The notes beneath the pieces were generated by a model that saw nothing but the letters and a program-made list of their open reading frames with translations, ran no database searches and was not told where the DNA came from. From contig NZ_JAEMXM010000006.1 of assembly GCF_016482785.1 (NCBI RefSeq), positions 166,553 through 230,552 on the forward strand: 64,000 bases of DNA, given 5' to 3'. This stretch comes from Paenibacillus alkalitolerans. Lineage in GTDB: Bacteria > Bacillota > Bacilli > Paenibacillales > YIM-B00363. The position numbers were made by a program, and so were the translations under genes. Below, in pieces: positions 1-9,652 of the stretch (its first letter is position 1; each line of letters begins with the position of its first letter).

Positions 1-10
1 GCTGGAACGT

Positions 11-433
11 TTACTTGCTCAAAATTTTCGGTAAGGGTTCATTTTGCGTAATGAGACGTACCCCGTCTCTGCACAGACCTAACGGCTCCCATTGGCAGTC
101 GTGACAAATACGCCGGATGTCTTCCGGTACGACTCTCTGCGCCACTCTTTCGCAAATTTCCGACCAAGCCAGCGCGCTTTCGGCAACGCCGATGCGATCC
201 AATATAGTTCTATCTTTCCGATAAACGCTTTCGTTCTCGCAGTGGGCGTGCTGGTCTTGGGGGAACGCCTTGCAAATATCGTCGGGTCCTTCAACGATTT
301 CAACGAGCGTTTCCGGATGCAGACGGAGCGTTTCGTAAATGCCGGTCATGTTTTCGCAAAAGCGTTCCGAATACCCCTTCCCCCGATAGCCGAGCAGGCA
401 AAACAAGTGGTGTCCTCTAAGTTTAATGGTCAA
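11..433 (-). CDS. DUF1284 family cysteine-rich protein
   Basis: The roughly 140-residue protein opens with the KLRGHHLFCLLGYRGKGYS signature and carries DDIC, an HC pair and CHDCQWEPLGLC, the layout of the DUF1284 family. These conserved cysteines are thought to bind an iron-sulfur cluster; no reaction is established for the family. I prefer a TTG start at 433 because GGGAG lies about nine bases upstream; a longer frame begins at 472 but adds residues unlike the family. It is separated from the RidA gene by a strong hairpin, so it is probably its own transcription unit. Confidence 0.8.
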   Translation of the reverse strand: MTIKLRGHHLFCLLGYRGKGYSERFCENMTGIYETLRLHPETLVEIVEGPDDICKAFPQDQHAHCENESVYRKDRTILDRIGVAESALAWSEICERVAQRVVPEDIRRICHDCQWEPLGLCRDGVRLITQNEPLPKILSK

Positions 434-524
434 TGTTTGACTCTCCCATTCATCGCGTGTAATGCAAACCACATTATATCATACGCGGGCAATTGCGGAC
501 CTTGTCCACGATTGAGAAATAAAA

Positions 525-588
525 GTCCGTTATTAACGTCCTGAGCCTGGTTTCGCGAGGGCTGAGGCCGAGGCCGTTAATAACGGAC
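525..588 (-). terminator. Large hairpin terminator after the DinB-RidA pair
   Basis: A perfect 14-base inverted repeat (GTCCGTTATTAACG at 525-538 and its complement at 575-588) encloses an inner imperfect repeat. Read on the minus strand it is followed by TTTTATTTC, so it probably ends the transcript of the two genes at 621-1612. Confidence 0.65.
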
Positions 589-620
589 AAATGATCCTTT
601 ATCGCATTGTAAGCGGTTGT

Positions 621-1082
621 TCATTCTTCAACTTGAAAAATAGAATCGACAACAACCGGAAGGTTGTCCCTTAATGAGCTGGCGCCCAACACGGAGCGTG
701 CATGAAAGCCCTTGTCATCGCCGAACACTTCCAGCATCAAATCCGAAAATCCGTTCAGCACTTTGTGAGGTTCCTCGAATGCAGGGTTTGCATTGACAAA
801 ACCTTGGACTTTAACGACCCTTCTCACCTTATCCAGAGTCCCTAATGCCGACTGAAGCACTGCCAGTACCTCGATTCCGGCTTGCCGGGCAAATTGATAT
901 CCCTCTTCGGTTGTAAAATCTTTGCCGAGCTTGCCCTTCGGTTTCCCCGCAGGTCCTTTGCCGGAAACAAACAGCAATCCGTTGACGATCACAAAATTCG
1001 CGTACTTCGCCGCCGGCTCGCTCGCCTCCGGCAGCACGATTCCCAATTGTTTCAATCTGTTCTCAATTACTCCTTCGGACAT
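621..1082 (-). CDS. RidA/YjgF family protein
   Basis: The 153-residue protein matches the RidA (YjgF/YER057c/UK114) fold: an N-terminal LGIVLPEA segment, FVIVNGLLFVSGKGP, then a long helix and VVKVQGFVNANPAFEEPHKV. Archetypal RidA proteins hydrolyse reactive enamine/imine intermediates released by PLP enzymes. This longer subgroup (about 150 residues) is less well characterised, and the usual catalytic arginine is not evident in the expected place, so the activity is uncertain. AGGAGG stands upstream of the ATG at 1082. The start overlaps the 3' end of the DinB gene by 16 bases, so the two are translationally coupled. Confidence 0.85.
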   Translation of the reverse strand: MSEGVIENRLKQLGIVLPEASEPAAKYANFVIVNGLLFVSGKGPAGKPKGKLGKDFTTEEGYQFARQAGIEVLAVLQSALGTLDKVRRVVKVQGFVNANPAFEEPHKVLNGFSDLMLEVFGDDKGFHARSVLGASSLRDNLPVVVDSIFQVEE

Positions 1083-1612
1083 GCGGGTTCCTCCTTGTAG
1101 TGAAGATATTTAGTCTTAATAACGTTCATATGATGAGTTTCATGACCGGCTATAATAAAAGCGGCAGCGCGTGCGGACAGCGGGTGGCCGTTAAACTCTC
1201 CGCGCCGAAGAAAAGCTTCCTCGCGCAAATTGGCAATAAGAGTAATCGTGGATTTTCGGACCGCCGAAAAATCCTCAATCACCGCATCGAATGCCGTGTC
1301 GTCACAACACGCTGATTTTGCGAAGACGTCACGGTCATAGCCGGGCAATTCCCGCGCGTCGCCGCGTGCGATACGAAGAATTCGGTAACTCCATAACCGT
1401 TCGACATCGGCAATATGTCCTACTACGGTTTTAAGGGACCATTTTCCCTCGGCATACCGGTATACCGCCTGTTCTTCCGATAAGTCTTTCAACAACGACA
1501 GTGACCGGTCATGCTGATCCCGCAAAATATCCGCCAGTTTACCATCCGGTACCAAGCGGATATATTGCTCGGCTAATGGTACATATTCGTCCGGCTTTGG
1601 CTTTGTGCTCAT
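1067..1612 (-). CDS. DinB family putative metalloenzyme
   Basis: A 181-residue DinB-superfamily four-helix-bundle protein. The three metal-binding histidine regions are visible: VVGHIADVERLWSYR in the first half and HETHHMNVIK near the C-terminus. DinB proteins bind a divalent metal; many members are thiol transferases (bacillithiol or mycothiol linked) but most have no known substrate. GGGAGG precedes the ATG at 1612. It is the first gene of a two-gene unit with the RidA gene. The function is not predictable beyond the family. Confidence 0.85.
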   Translation of the reverse strand: MSTKPKPDEYVPLAEQYIRLVPDGKLADILRDQHDRSLSLLKDLSEEQAVYRYAEGKWSLKTVVGHIADVERLWSYRILRIARGDARELPGYDRDVFAKSACCDDTAFDAVIEDFSAVRKSTITLIANLREEAFLRRGEFNGHPLSARAAAFIIAGHETHHMNVIKTKYLHYKEEPACPKE

Positions 1613-1867
1613 AGAAACCTCCCAATTGCAAATATGGATTGATCGAAGCTTGTTGCCAGTCTATACTATTTTTGGCCATATAAACAGGTTCAGCGTTATA
1701 AAAATTTTTAGGGGCAGATGAGGGAACGACAGTGTTTGAGGTTATGCCAAAATATAGCTGGGCTTTGGCGGACCAAGCATTGGTGACATGGAGCGCGGTA
1801 TACGATTGCTGAAAAAAGCGTGGTCGGAGGTTGTGAAACAAGATTAAGTTAGCGAAGAGGTGTTTCG

Positions 1868-3241
1868 GTGATTGTCCATAAGCTAAAAGTTATTGAACAA
1901 ATGGCAAAAGGCAACGGGCTGGCGGCACATTTTGAGGATATTACGATTCAAGGCGTGTCCATCGATTCCAGGACAATAAAGGAAGGCAATCTCTTTGTCC
2001 CGATCATACGCCAATTGGATGGACATAACTATGTGGAAGAGGCAATAACAAAGGGGGCGGCAGCATCATTATGGCAAATGGATCACCCGAACGCGCCCGA
2101 CAATGTTCCGTTAATCTACGTGGATGATTGCCTCGAAGCGCTCCAAAATATTGCCGCGTCTTATCGGAGGGAGTTATCTCTCAAAGTGATCGGCGTTACT
2201 GGCAGCAACGGCAAAACAACAACGAAGGATATGATAAACTCGGTGCTCTCAACAACGTACCGGGTTCATAAGACTGCCGGAAATTTAAACAGCCAAATCG
2301 GTGTCCCCTTGACAATCTTGGATATGGATAAGAGCACGGAAGCTGCGGTAATTGAGATGGGAATGAGTGAACGCGGCCAGATCGCCCGACTTTCACACAT
2401 AGCCCGGCCGGACATAGCTGTTATTACAATGATAGGCGTCTCTCACTTGTCGACCCTCGGATCCCGTGAACAAATTGCGGCTGCTAAACTTGAGATTGTA
2501 ACCGGCATGCAGGATAACGGGGTATTAATTTACAACGGAGATGAACCGCTTCTAACCCGTGGGCTGCAGGAAATGAATATCGAGAAATCAATTTCTTTAG
2601 TTAGTTTCGGGGAAGACGAGACAAATGCCTATCGTGCAGGAGCGGTCGAAACGAGTTCCGAAGGTTCCAATTTTACAGTCGGTGACGATAAATTCTATAT
2701 CCCTCTACTTGGCGCACACAACATTTCAAATGCGCTAGCCGCTATAGCAGTCGCAGCAATCATGGGTATACCGCCGGCGAAAGCGGATGAGGGTCTTAGA
2801 GCATTGAAGATAACCGGCATGAGAATGGAGAAAATCATCACCACTTCCGGTTTTACAATAATCAATGACGCGTGGAATGCGAGTCCGGTATCTTTGGCCG
2901 CGGCAATAAAAACTTTCGAACAATTACCCGGTTACTCAAGAAAATATGCAGTCTTGGGAGACATGCTCGAGCTCGGCGAACAAGAGGAGGAGTTTCACCG
3001 GGAAACCGGCCGGAATATTGACCCCGACCTAATCGACTATGTTTATACCGTAGGTACTCTTGGCAAATATATTGCGTTAGAAGCGGAAAAGAAGTTCCCG
3101 AGCGGCAGAGTCAGGGCGTTTTCCAGCAAAGATGAGTTGATTGAGCATGTAAAGACGGAGTTAAAAGACAACGATGCCATCCTGCTCAAAGGGTCACGAG
3201 GGATGCAGTTGGAGACGGTTGTGCAGGCTTTATTGCAATAA
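1868..3241 (+). CDS. murF: UDP-N-acetylmuramoyl-tripeptide--D-alanyl-D-alanine ligase (MurF)
   Basis: The 457-residue protein has the Mur-ligase three-domain layout: N-terminal domain with SIDSRTIKEGNLFV at about residue 31, the ATP-binding loop GVTGSNGKTTTK at about 109-120, and a C-terminal domain with INDAWNASP and YAVLGDMLELG. MurF adds D-Ala-D-Ala to UDP-MurNAc-tripeptide in the cytoplasm. The start is GTG with AAGAGG upstream. It is not beside ddl or the dcw cluster, so it may be a second copy rather than the housekeeping gene; that cannot be told from this window. Confidence 0.9.
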   Translation: MIVHKLKVIEQMAKGNGLAAHFEDITIQGVSIDSRTIKEGNLFVPIIRQLDGHNYVEEAITKGAAASLWQMDHPNAPDNVPLIYVDDCLEALQNIAASYRRELSLKVIGVTGSNGKTTTKDMINSVLSTTYRVHKTAGNLNSQIGVPLTILDMDKSTEAAVIEMGMSERGQIARLSHIARPDIAVITMIGVSHLSTLGSREQIAAAKLEIVTGMQDNGVLIYNGDEPLLTRGLQEMNIEKSISLVSFGEDETNAYRAGAVETSSEGSNFTVGDDKFYIPLLGAHNISNALAAIAVAAIMGIPPAKADEGLRALKITGMRMEKIITTSGFTIINDAWNASPVSLAAAIKTFEQLPGYSRKYAVLGDMLELGEQEEEFHRETGRNIDPDLIDYVYTVGTLGKYIALEAEKKFPSGRVRAFSSKDELIEHVKTELKDNDAILLKGSRGMQLETVVQALLQ

Positions 3242-3360
3242 GATGGAGCATCAGTGGCCTTGGTTATAGAATAGGGGCTTACCCTATTTTTGAATACATG
3301 TTCGTCCTTTTCCTCTCATATCATGTACTCAAGGTGCAGGGAAAGGAGAACGAACGATAC

Positions 3361-4230
3361 ATGCCAAGTTGGTTGGTTTCCGTGATCTTTTACGGCTTTA
3401 TTCTCATCTGGACTTTCATCTTTATTTTTCGCTTTCGTGAACACATAACCCCTATGACCGGTATGATGTGCGCCATGACAACAGGGATGATTGCGGGCTT
3501 TGGCGGGGGAACCGTTATTGCGGCGCTGCTTCCGCTGCATTTTCTGTTATCTGCGGTGGCCAGCGCTCTTCTCGGATTGATCGCAGGAGCGGCCGTTGGA
3601 GCATATTTCGGGTTGGTTGCATTTTTGGACGGTGCGTTATCGGGAATGATGGCGGGAATGATGGGGGCGATGCTTGTTGCGATGCTGCCTTCCACGCAAT
3701 GGGAGCAGACGATTTTCTTCGGGATGGTTGCCGGAGGTCTGTTTCATTTTGTTCAGTCGTTAATGCTGCAAGGCCAAATCCGCGAGGAACGCTTGAGCAA
3801 CGCCGGGTGGGCGGCAAAAAGCCCCGCTTTCATGTTGTTCGCTACAGCTTCCCTCATTTTTGCATACACATCGGCCGAAAATGTATATGCCATTCATCAA
3901 CCGAATCACGACCATCATCACGACGGATATGAAGCATCTCCGCCACATAACGGCATTGAGCTTAACATCACCGCTTCGGATTTCGCTTTTTCTCCGAACA
4001 CGCTGAAGTTGAAGGCGGGCACTCCATATTTGATAACATTCTATAACAACGGAAGCGTCGAACACGATTTTGCGGTATCTGCATTAGACATACATATTCA
4101 TGCAATGCCGGGCGAGAGCGTTCAGTCGTCGGTTACGATTGCAGAACCTGGTGTCTACAGGGTCAAATGTACTTTACCCGGACACGAGGAGGCGGGAATG
4201 TTCGGCACGATTACGGTGACGGATGAATGA
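3361..4230 (+). CDS. Membrane-anchored cupredoxin-domain protein
   Basis: About 289 residues. The first ~180 residues form several membrane segments, including glycine- and methionine-rich helices ([14 protein letters not shown]). A histidine-rich linker ([11 protein letters not shown]) leads to a C-terminal cupredoxin fold of about 95 residues with all type-1 copper ligands visible: His in VEHDF, then Cys, His and Met in [11 protein letters not shown]. The copper domain probably faces outside. I chose the ATG at 3361, behind AAAGGAG, rather than the frame-opening ATG at 3298. Related proteins occur near copper-handling and electron-transfer genes, but nothing adjacent assigns a partner here. 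Confidence 0.8.
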   Translation: MPSWLVSVIFYGFILIWTFIFIFRFREHITPMTGMMCAMTTGMIAGFGGGTVIAALLPLHFLLSAVASALLGLIAGAAVGAYFGLVAFLDGALSGMMAGMMGAMLVAMLPSTQWEQTIFFGMVAGGLFHFVQSLMLQGQIREERLSNAGWAAKSPAFMLFATASLIFAYTSAENVYAIHQPNHDHHHDGYEASPPHNGIELNITASDFAFSPNTLKLKAGTPYLITFYNNGSVEHDFAVSALDIHIHAMPGESVQSSVTIAEPGVYRVKCTLPGHEEAGMFGTITVTDE

Positions 4231-4245
4231 TCGAGACAGACAGAA

Positions 4246-4285
4246 CAAGAGCAGCCCTCTTCAAATGCCGAAGGGGCTGCTCTTG
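4246..4285. terminator. Hairpin between convergent units
   Basis: A perfect 12-base stem (CAAGAGCAGCCC / GGGCTGCTCTTG, loop 16) lies between the stop of the cupredoxin gene and the 3' end of the opposing chimeric pseudogene. It lacks a good T run on either side, so it is a probable bidirectional terminator rather than a certain one. Confidence 0.55.
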
Positions 4286-4293
4286 ATTGCTTC

Positions 4294-4919
4294 TTACCTA
4301 TAACCGTTGAGCAAGTACGTACGGCTGAAGCTTCCAATGTTGCTAAAATACGTGGCGACCAACTTCGCGGGGTCCGTCGCCATCTCCCCGCGGAGCACAT
4401 TGCCGTCGTCGCCGTCGTCCCAGCCCCAAGCCGCATTGGCAGAGTTATCTTTGCCGTTATCGCCCCGAAACGTTCCCCAGCTTGCGAACGTGAGACTGTC
4501 GTACCGATGCGCCCACAGGCCGCCGATCGCGAACGTGTCAACCAGTTGATACTGTACGGAGCGGTCGCATGAATCGTGATTCGCAGATCGAATGTTTGCA
4601 GTCCTCTTCCTGCGGAATCGCGTTCGGCGAACCGGTGTCGAACGCTATTCAAAATCCGATGATAAAAACCGATCGATTGGCCGACGACAAGCGGTTTAGA
4701 ATCTTCCAACGTTTGCCGGATACTTTCTCCGCCGGGCACCTCGCCCACCCCCGTGTTTCCGCTGGAATCCTCCAAGATAACTATATTCCGGGTAAAATAT
4801 GGGCTGTGCGCTCCGCTCAGATTCAAGAGCATGCTGTCATGTCCAGCCACGGGAACAACCTTCATTCCGGTAATCACCGGTGTGCTTTCATGCGGCGCCG
4901 ATTGGCGTTTGCTTTCCAT
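4294..4919 (-). pseudogene. Chimeric remnant: 5' part of glucarate dehydratase gene joined to the 3' end of an unknown gene
   Basis: From the ATG at 4919 about 119 residues match the N-terminus of glucarate dehydratase GudD ([45 protein letters not shown]). Near 4560 the match stops. In another frame the strand then reads an unrelated protein tail with [22 protein letters not shown] and [12 protein letters not shown], ending at TAA 4294-4296. The enolase-superfamily catalytic residues lie in the missing part, so the gene is dead. I do not recognise the second partner. A deletion that fused two genes is the simplest reading. Confidence 0.75.
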
Positions 4920-5010
4920 GATGATGTCCCACCTGCCCAAAAAGAGTTTTCTTTTACAGGACCGACAACTTCGGTGTTAGCGCTTACATTTTTTTATATT
5001 GAGATCACTT

Positions 5011-5280
5011 CTACGTTTCCGTGCCCGAGTCTTCCAATTTCTTCAAAATCTTGGCTCTTGTATTGCTAAGGTGACGGTACATGCTCGCGAAAGCGTCCAC
5101 GGGGCTGCGCTTTTCCAATGCTTCGTAAATTGCTTTATGCTCTTCCAAAGTCACGGCATGGTTTCGGTGGATCATCGGGATTTGTTTAAGAGTCGCGTCG
5201 AATAGATTCATTAAGGATTGCGTGAATCCGTCCAAGATCGGGTTGTTCGCACTGTCGGCGATGAGCCGTCGTAATGACTT
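5011..5280 (-). pseudogene. C-terminal fragment of a GntR/FadR-type (FCD) regulator
   Basis: The frame reads LRRLIADSANNPILDGFTQS and then TLEEHKAIYEALEKRSPVDAF, typical of the end of the FCD ligand-binding domain in FadR-subfamily GntR regulators. The DNA-binding half is missing: a stop codon closes the frame just upstream. It sits directly upstream of the gudD remnant, as sugar-acid regulators often do, so both are probably leftovers of one lost uronate/glucarate locus. Confidence 0.7.
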
Positions 5281-5351
5281 AACTTTTCTCTACGGTCAAT
5301 GAATTGCTTTCTTAAGCTCCGTTTAAAATGAGATCCCCCTGATTGAGCTGC

Positions 5352-7297
5352 CTAAGGCAATTCAGTATAAAGCCTTATTAAGGCTATTTTTTCGTCCTTA
5401 AATTCAAATACCGCGTTATAAATTGCATGGTTATGGTACAAGTATGATCCGTCAGTTTCCTTCTTTATATTCGGATATATTTCTATTAGTCTATTAATAT
5501 CATCCCCCACTTTAACACCATGAAATGTGGGATATTCGTCACTCTTCACTTCAATATCAATTACTGTGAATCTATCATTCTTTTCTAAATCAATCATAAG
5601 TAATTTAATTCCATTATATATCATTTCTCTGTGGGGCATCCCGCTATAACTATCTGCTCCTTTACCAGTTTTCCATTCTCTTTCTTGATTTGGCTCCCCA
5701 AGCAAATTGTATAGTTTTGTAAGAATAACTTCTCCTTCGAGCCCAAGCTTTTCATCTTTAACATTTACAAAGTAGTATTCCATTTCATTATATAAACCAT
5801 TCCCCTCTACCGAAATTTGGCTTATCTTTTCATTTTTTGTTTCTTCAGCTAAGTCCATATAAAAAGATATCTTAGTCCACGAATTCCCGCCATTACTCGT
5901 TTTAAATAATTCATTTGCTGATGTCAGAATATAACCAATTTGATTATTTATTAAATCAAGATCCTTTACTTGATTATCTGTAAGTTTTTTTTAAACTCTT
6001 CATTCGGTTCAATGGTTTTCCAACTTTCTCCGCCATTATCCGTGACATATAATTTTCCACCTGTTATCACCAAACCTTGCTTTACACTTATAAAATCATG
6101 GATCGCTCCTCCCTCACTTTTCAAAGGGGTAGAGCTGGTCCAGGTTTTTCCTCCATCCATTGTCGAATAAAATATTTTATGAAACCGATTCTCAGAAATA
6201 TTAAGTTGATTCGTCCAGACAGGAAGAATGCCTTCTTTTTCATCAAAAAACATAGGTAGTTCTGTAGCAATAAGGCTATCTTTAAAATTTGGCAGCGGCG
6301 GTAATTGAATCTGTTTCCAGTTGTGACCGCCATCATCCGTTTGATACAGCCATGTAACGCCTTCGGCATTGGTTAATGCTCCCGCAGCCCATCCCTTGGT
6401 TGCATTCAAAAAGGTTAAACCGGATTTCACTCCTTCTAAGGGAAAATTATTCAATTCGTTGTTAGGAAAAGTTGAAGCAATTTTCACCCAATTACTTCCA
6501 CCATCCCGGGTTTGATATATATCAACTAATTCCTTTCCTCCGGTCTCGGCGTCAATAAAAGACATTAACCATCCTTCATTAGGATTCAAGAATGTTAAGT
6601 ATTTGGTCATACTCTGCTCTTTTATCTCTGATTTTTCCCACGTTTCCCCACCATCTGATGTACGGAAAATAGTTATCGGTCCACCATCTAGTGCCACCCA
6701 AGCGTGCAACGAGTCCATGAAAAAGTAAGGTTTAAACCTGGGGTTATCGTAACCTGCCTTACCCAAATCCAAGGGAAAAACATTTTCCCATTGTTCCCCT
6801 CCATTGATGGTACGAAGCACACCACGATTAGTCATGGCCCAACCGGTTGTCTCATTAATCATATGGATAGAGTTCAATATGATCTTTGACTGCGTATCCT
6901 GCAATACGTGGGCCGAGACCTGACTGGCACTTTCAGAACAATTGGGATCTGTATACCGAAAAACGACTCCTACATCTTTCTCTTTTGTTTCATCATACCA
7001 ATAGACCGTAAGCATTTCCTTTTCTTTATCAAGGTGTGTATCTCTCTCCTTATTCGTAGGAATGACAACTTTGGAGCAATCAGCGGTTAAATCTTGGACT
7101 TTCGTGATATTAGGTTCGTCTGGGGAGTTAGTCTCGTTGTCTTGACTGGGTTTTGTTTGTTTTGGTTTATTATTATCCGCTGTAAGTGATTCGTTTTGGT
7201 TAACGGGGGCTTCTGATGTCATATCATCCGTTTTACTGCAACCACTTAGGATTACTAACAAGCATAAAAACATGATCATGATATATTTGCATTTCAT
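5352..7297 (-). pseudogene. YCF48/BNR-repeat lipoprotein gene split by a -1 frame change at an A8 run
   Basis: From the ATG at 7297 (GGAGG eight bases upstream) a lipoprotein signal with lipobox LSGC is followed by repeats of the type GGExWxxVFP, TSDGGETWEKS and TDDGGHNWKQI, the beta-propeller pattern of YCF48-like and BNR proteins. This frame ends after 443 residues at 5966. The -1 frame continues the same protein: KLTDNQVKDLDL, another repeat ELFKTSNGGNSWTKI, and a ~170-residue C-terminal domain ending at 5352. The switch point is TTT AAA AAA AAC. The total length fits a single protein of about 648 residues after one base is added. It may be a real mutation, a sequencing error, or programmed -1 frameshifting. 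Function unknown; surface exposed. Confidence 0.75.
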
Positions 7298-7357
7298 CTG
7301 AAAGCCTCCTTTTTTGTTACAATCCAAAGCGATCGACTTCAATAAATTGGTTCATAT

Positions 7358-7636
7358 TCAAATCAAAAATCCATTGGGTTCCATCTTTAGCCATAAGCTT
7401 CTATTCAAACCATCAATCCATGCATTCGCCGCAATCCGGAACAGAAAGGTGCGGGTTATCTCCCTGTCCGGATGCCGCTCATGCCAGCGAAATGCTTTGA
7501 TTAACGTTTCCTGCAGCAAGTCCTCAGCGTCCCATTGGGAGCAGGTCTTGATATAGCAGTATCGTTTTAATGCCGCTTGATTAGACATGAAGGTTTCTAG
7601 AAAGGCCCCTCGCACGCCACTATTTGCTGCTGCCAT
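7358..7636 (-). pseudogene. Truncated ECF sigma-70 factor (region 2 only)
   Basis: The 92-residue frame contains sigma-70 region 2: the RYCYIKTCSQWDAEDLLQETLIKAF helix pair and TRTFLFRIAANAWID. It stops shortly after, with no region 4, so it cannot bind a -35 element in the usual way. Its ATG overlaps the stop of the upstream VOC gene (TAATG). No continuing region 4 is found in other frames before the lipoprotein gene starts at 7297. I read it as a 3'-deleted ECF sigma gene. A functional region-2-only protein is possible but less likely. Confidence 0.65.
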
Positions 7637-8058
7637 TAGGGTTTGTTTCGAAATCTTTGCTTGTGCTCATAGTATGGCGACGAAGGAAGCTCCTCTACGA
7701 TGCTGAGCCCGTTGCCATCCGGATCATAACAATCGAAGAACTTGATTGAATTTTCCTCATGAAGCTCGCCAACCTCTACGCCCTTTTCCTGCAACACTCT
7801 ACGTGAAGCAAGAATATCAAATGATTCAAAGTTAAAATAGCATATCCGGTAGGAACCTGCATCGAAGTCAACTGGCTGTTTCCTTTCTACCTTCCATAGG
7901 TTTACAATGGTTTCAGCTCCAGGGAACTTCAGGCCTGTACACCAATTATCCTGTGCAATGACCTCCAACCCGAATACGTTCAAATACCATTCCGTCGAAC
8001 GCTTCATGTCTGTTACGGGAATAAATATACCGCTAACTTTTGCTACGATTTTTTCCAA
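7636..8058 (-). CDS. VOC-family (glyoxalase/bleomycin-resistance fold) protein
   Basis: The 140-residue protein shows the paired beta-alpha-beta-beta-beta modules of the vicinal oxygen chelate fold: GIFIPVTDMKRSTEWYLNVFGLEV at the start and FFDCYDPDGNGLSIVEE at the end, where the Glu is a typical metal ligand. VOC proteins include lyases, dioxygenases and antibiotic-binding proteins; the substrate here cannot be read from sequence. Its stop overlaps the start of the truncated sigma gene. A GGAGG-like site precedes the ATG at 8058. Confidence 0.8.
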   Translation of the reverse strand: MEKIVAKVSGIFIPVTDMKRSTEWYLNVFGLEVIAQDNWCTGLKFPGAETIVNLWKVERKQPVDFDAGSYRICYFNFESFDILASRRVLQEKGVEVGELHEENSIKFFDCYDPDGNGLSIVEELPSSPYYEHKQRFRNKP

Positions 8059-8233
8059 GTTGCTTCCTCCTAGTCTCTTTTTTAACTTCTCCCCTAATCT
8101 GAACCTCCCTGTTATATAAAACGACCATTTTCAATTCGAAGATATGGCCTCTAATTTTTTTCGTGTTTATTTCTGCGTTATTCTGCCCGTCCCTCGCAAC
8201 AACGACCGCCGATCCATGAGTCTGATGGGTAAA

Positions 8234-9652
8234 TCACTTCTTAAAACAAACCAGCTTCATCTCCGTCATGTGCTCTACCGCATATTTCACGCCTTCTCGC
8301 CCGACGCCGCTTTCCTTCACGCCTCCATACGGCATGTGGTCGACGCGAAACGTAGGAATATCGTTAATCATCACGCCGCCGACCTCCAGAGCTTCCGCAG
8401 CAGCAAGCGCGGTACGGATATTTTCCGTGTATATGCCCGCCTGAAGTCCGTACCTGGAGCGGTTGACCTCACGAACCCCTTCTTCCATCGAACCGACCCT
8501 ATTAATCATAACAACCGGGGCAAAGGCTTCCCTGCACGAAACACTGCACAAAGGATCAACATTGAGCAGCACCGTCGGATACACGATATTGCCTTCCCTC
8601 CGGTTACCGGCAGCCACCGAAGCGCCACGCTTTACCGCCTCCCCGATCCATTGCATCGTCCGATCCGCATCGCCGGAACTGATCAATGCCGACACGTCGG
8701 TTTCGGCACTCAGCGGATCGCCAATTTTCAACGTTTCCGCATGCGCGGCGAACTTCATCACAAACTCATCGTAGAGCCGTTCATGCACATAAATACGCTG
8801 TATTGAAATACAAACCTGCCCCGAATACGAAAATGCCCCCGTCACCGCCCTGCTTGCCATCGAATCGACATCGACGCCTTGATCGATGATGAGCGCCGAA
8901 TTCGAACCCAATTCCAACGTGACCTTCTTCAAACCTGCCTTATTGCGGATCGCCGCTCCAATTTCCGGACTCCCTGTGAACGTTACCGCTTTCACGCGAT
9001 CATCCGTCACCAGCCGGTCCCCGATCACGCTTCCGCTGCCCGTGACCACGTTCAGCGCACCGTCGGGAAGACCCGCCTGCTTCAGAAGCTCCGCCAAGAA
9101 CAATGCGGATAACGGCGTTTGCCCGGCCGGCTTCAACACGACCGTATTTCCCGCGGCGATAGCGGGACCGACCTTGTGCGCGACCAAATTCATCGGAAAG
9201 TTGAACGGCGTAATGGCGGCAACGACTCCAAGAGGCTGACGCAACGTATACGCTACCCGGTCCTCTCCTCCGGGAGCGGCATCCATCGGAATCGTTTCGC
9301 CATGAATCCGCCTCGCCTCCTCCGCGGAAAATTTATAAGTCATGACCGTTCTTTCGACTTCAAGCCTTGCCGTCTTTAACGGTTTGGCCGCTTCGAGCGC
9401 AATCAGACGCGCGGCCTCGTCCGACTTCTCCCGGATCAAAGCCGACAGCCGCTCCAATATCGTAGCCCGTTCATGCGCCGGCAAACGCGCCATGACCGGC
9501 CTTGCCTGGTCCGCCGCCTGAATTGCGCGGTCGACTTCGGCGGCACCCGCAACCGCGATTTCGGCGATTTGTTCGCCGCTGTACGGCGAAAATAAAGGGC
9601 GATAGCCGTCCGCAGCGACCCATCCCCCATCAATAAACAACTGCTTCTTCAT
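8234..9652 (-). CDS. NAD(P)-dependent aldehyde dehydrogenase, last gene of the yod-type operon
   Basis: The 472-residue aldehyde dehydrogenase has the conserved PFNFPMNL segment, VTFTGSPEIG in the cofactor fold, the glutamate in TLELGSNS and the catalytic cysteine in SGQVCISIQRIYVH. The C-terminal PYGGVKESGVGREG motif is present. It starts at ATG 9652 (GGAGGG upstream), overlapping the gabT stop as ATGA, so the two are coupled. The family subgroup resembles lactaldehyde/glyceraldehyde-type enzymes. Because it directly follows gabT, its likely substrate is succinic semialdehyde, giving succinate; this is inference from context. Confidence 0.85.
   Translation of the reverse strand: MKKQLFIDGGWVAADGYRPLFSPYSGEQIAEIAVAGAAEVDRAIQAADQARPVMARLPAHERATILERLSALIREKSDEAARLIALEAAKPLKTARLEVERTVMTYKFSAEEARRIHGETIPMDAAPGGEDRVAYTLRQPLGVVAAITPFNFPMNLVAHKVGPAIAAGNTVVLKPAGQTPLSALFLAELLKQAGLPDGALNVVTGSGSVIGDRLVTDDRVKAVTFTGSPEIGAAIRNKAGLKKVTLELGSNSALIIDQGVDVDSMASRAVTGAFSYSGQVCISIQRIYVHERLYDEFVMKFAAHAETLKIGDPLSAETDVSALISSGDADRTMQWIGEAVKRGASVAAGNRREGNIVYPTVLLNVDPLCSVSCREAFAPVVMINRVGSMEEGVREVNRSRYGLQAGIYTENIRTALAAAEALEVGGVMINDIPTFRVDHMPYGGVKESGVGREGVKYAVEHMTEMKLVCFKK

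Noticed and set aside
1660-1840. Possible gene remnant on the plus strand before murF
   Set aside because: A run with FEVMPKYSWALADQALVTW looks protein-like but is too short, has stops on both sides and matches no family I know.
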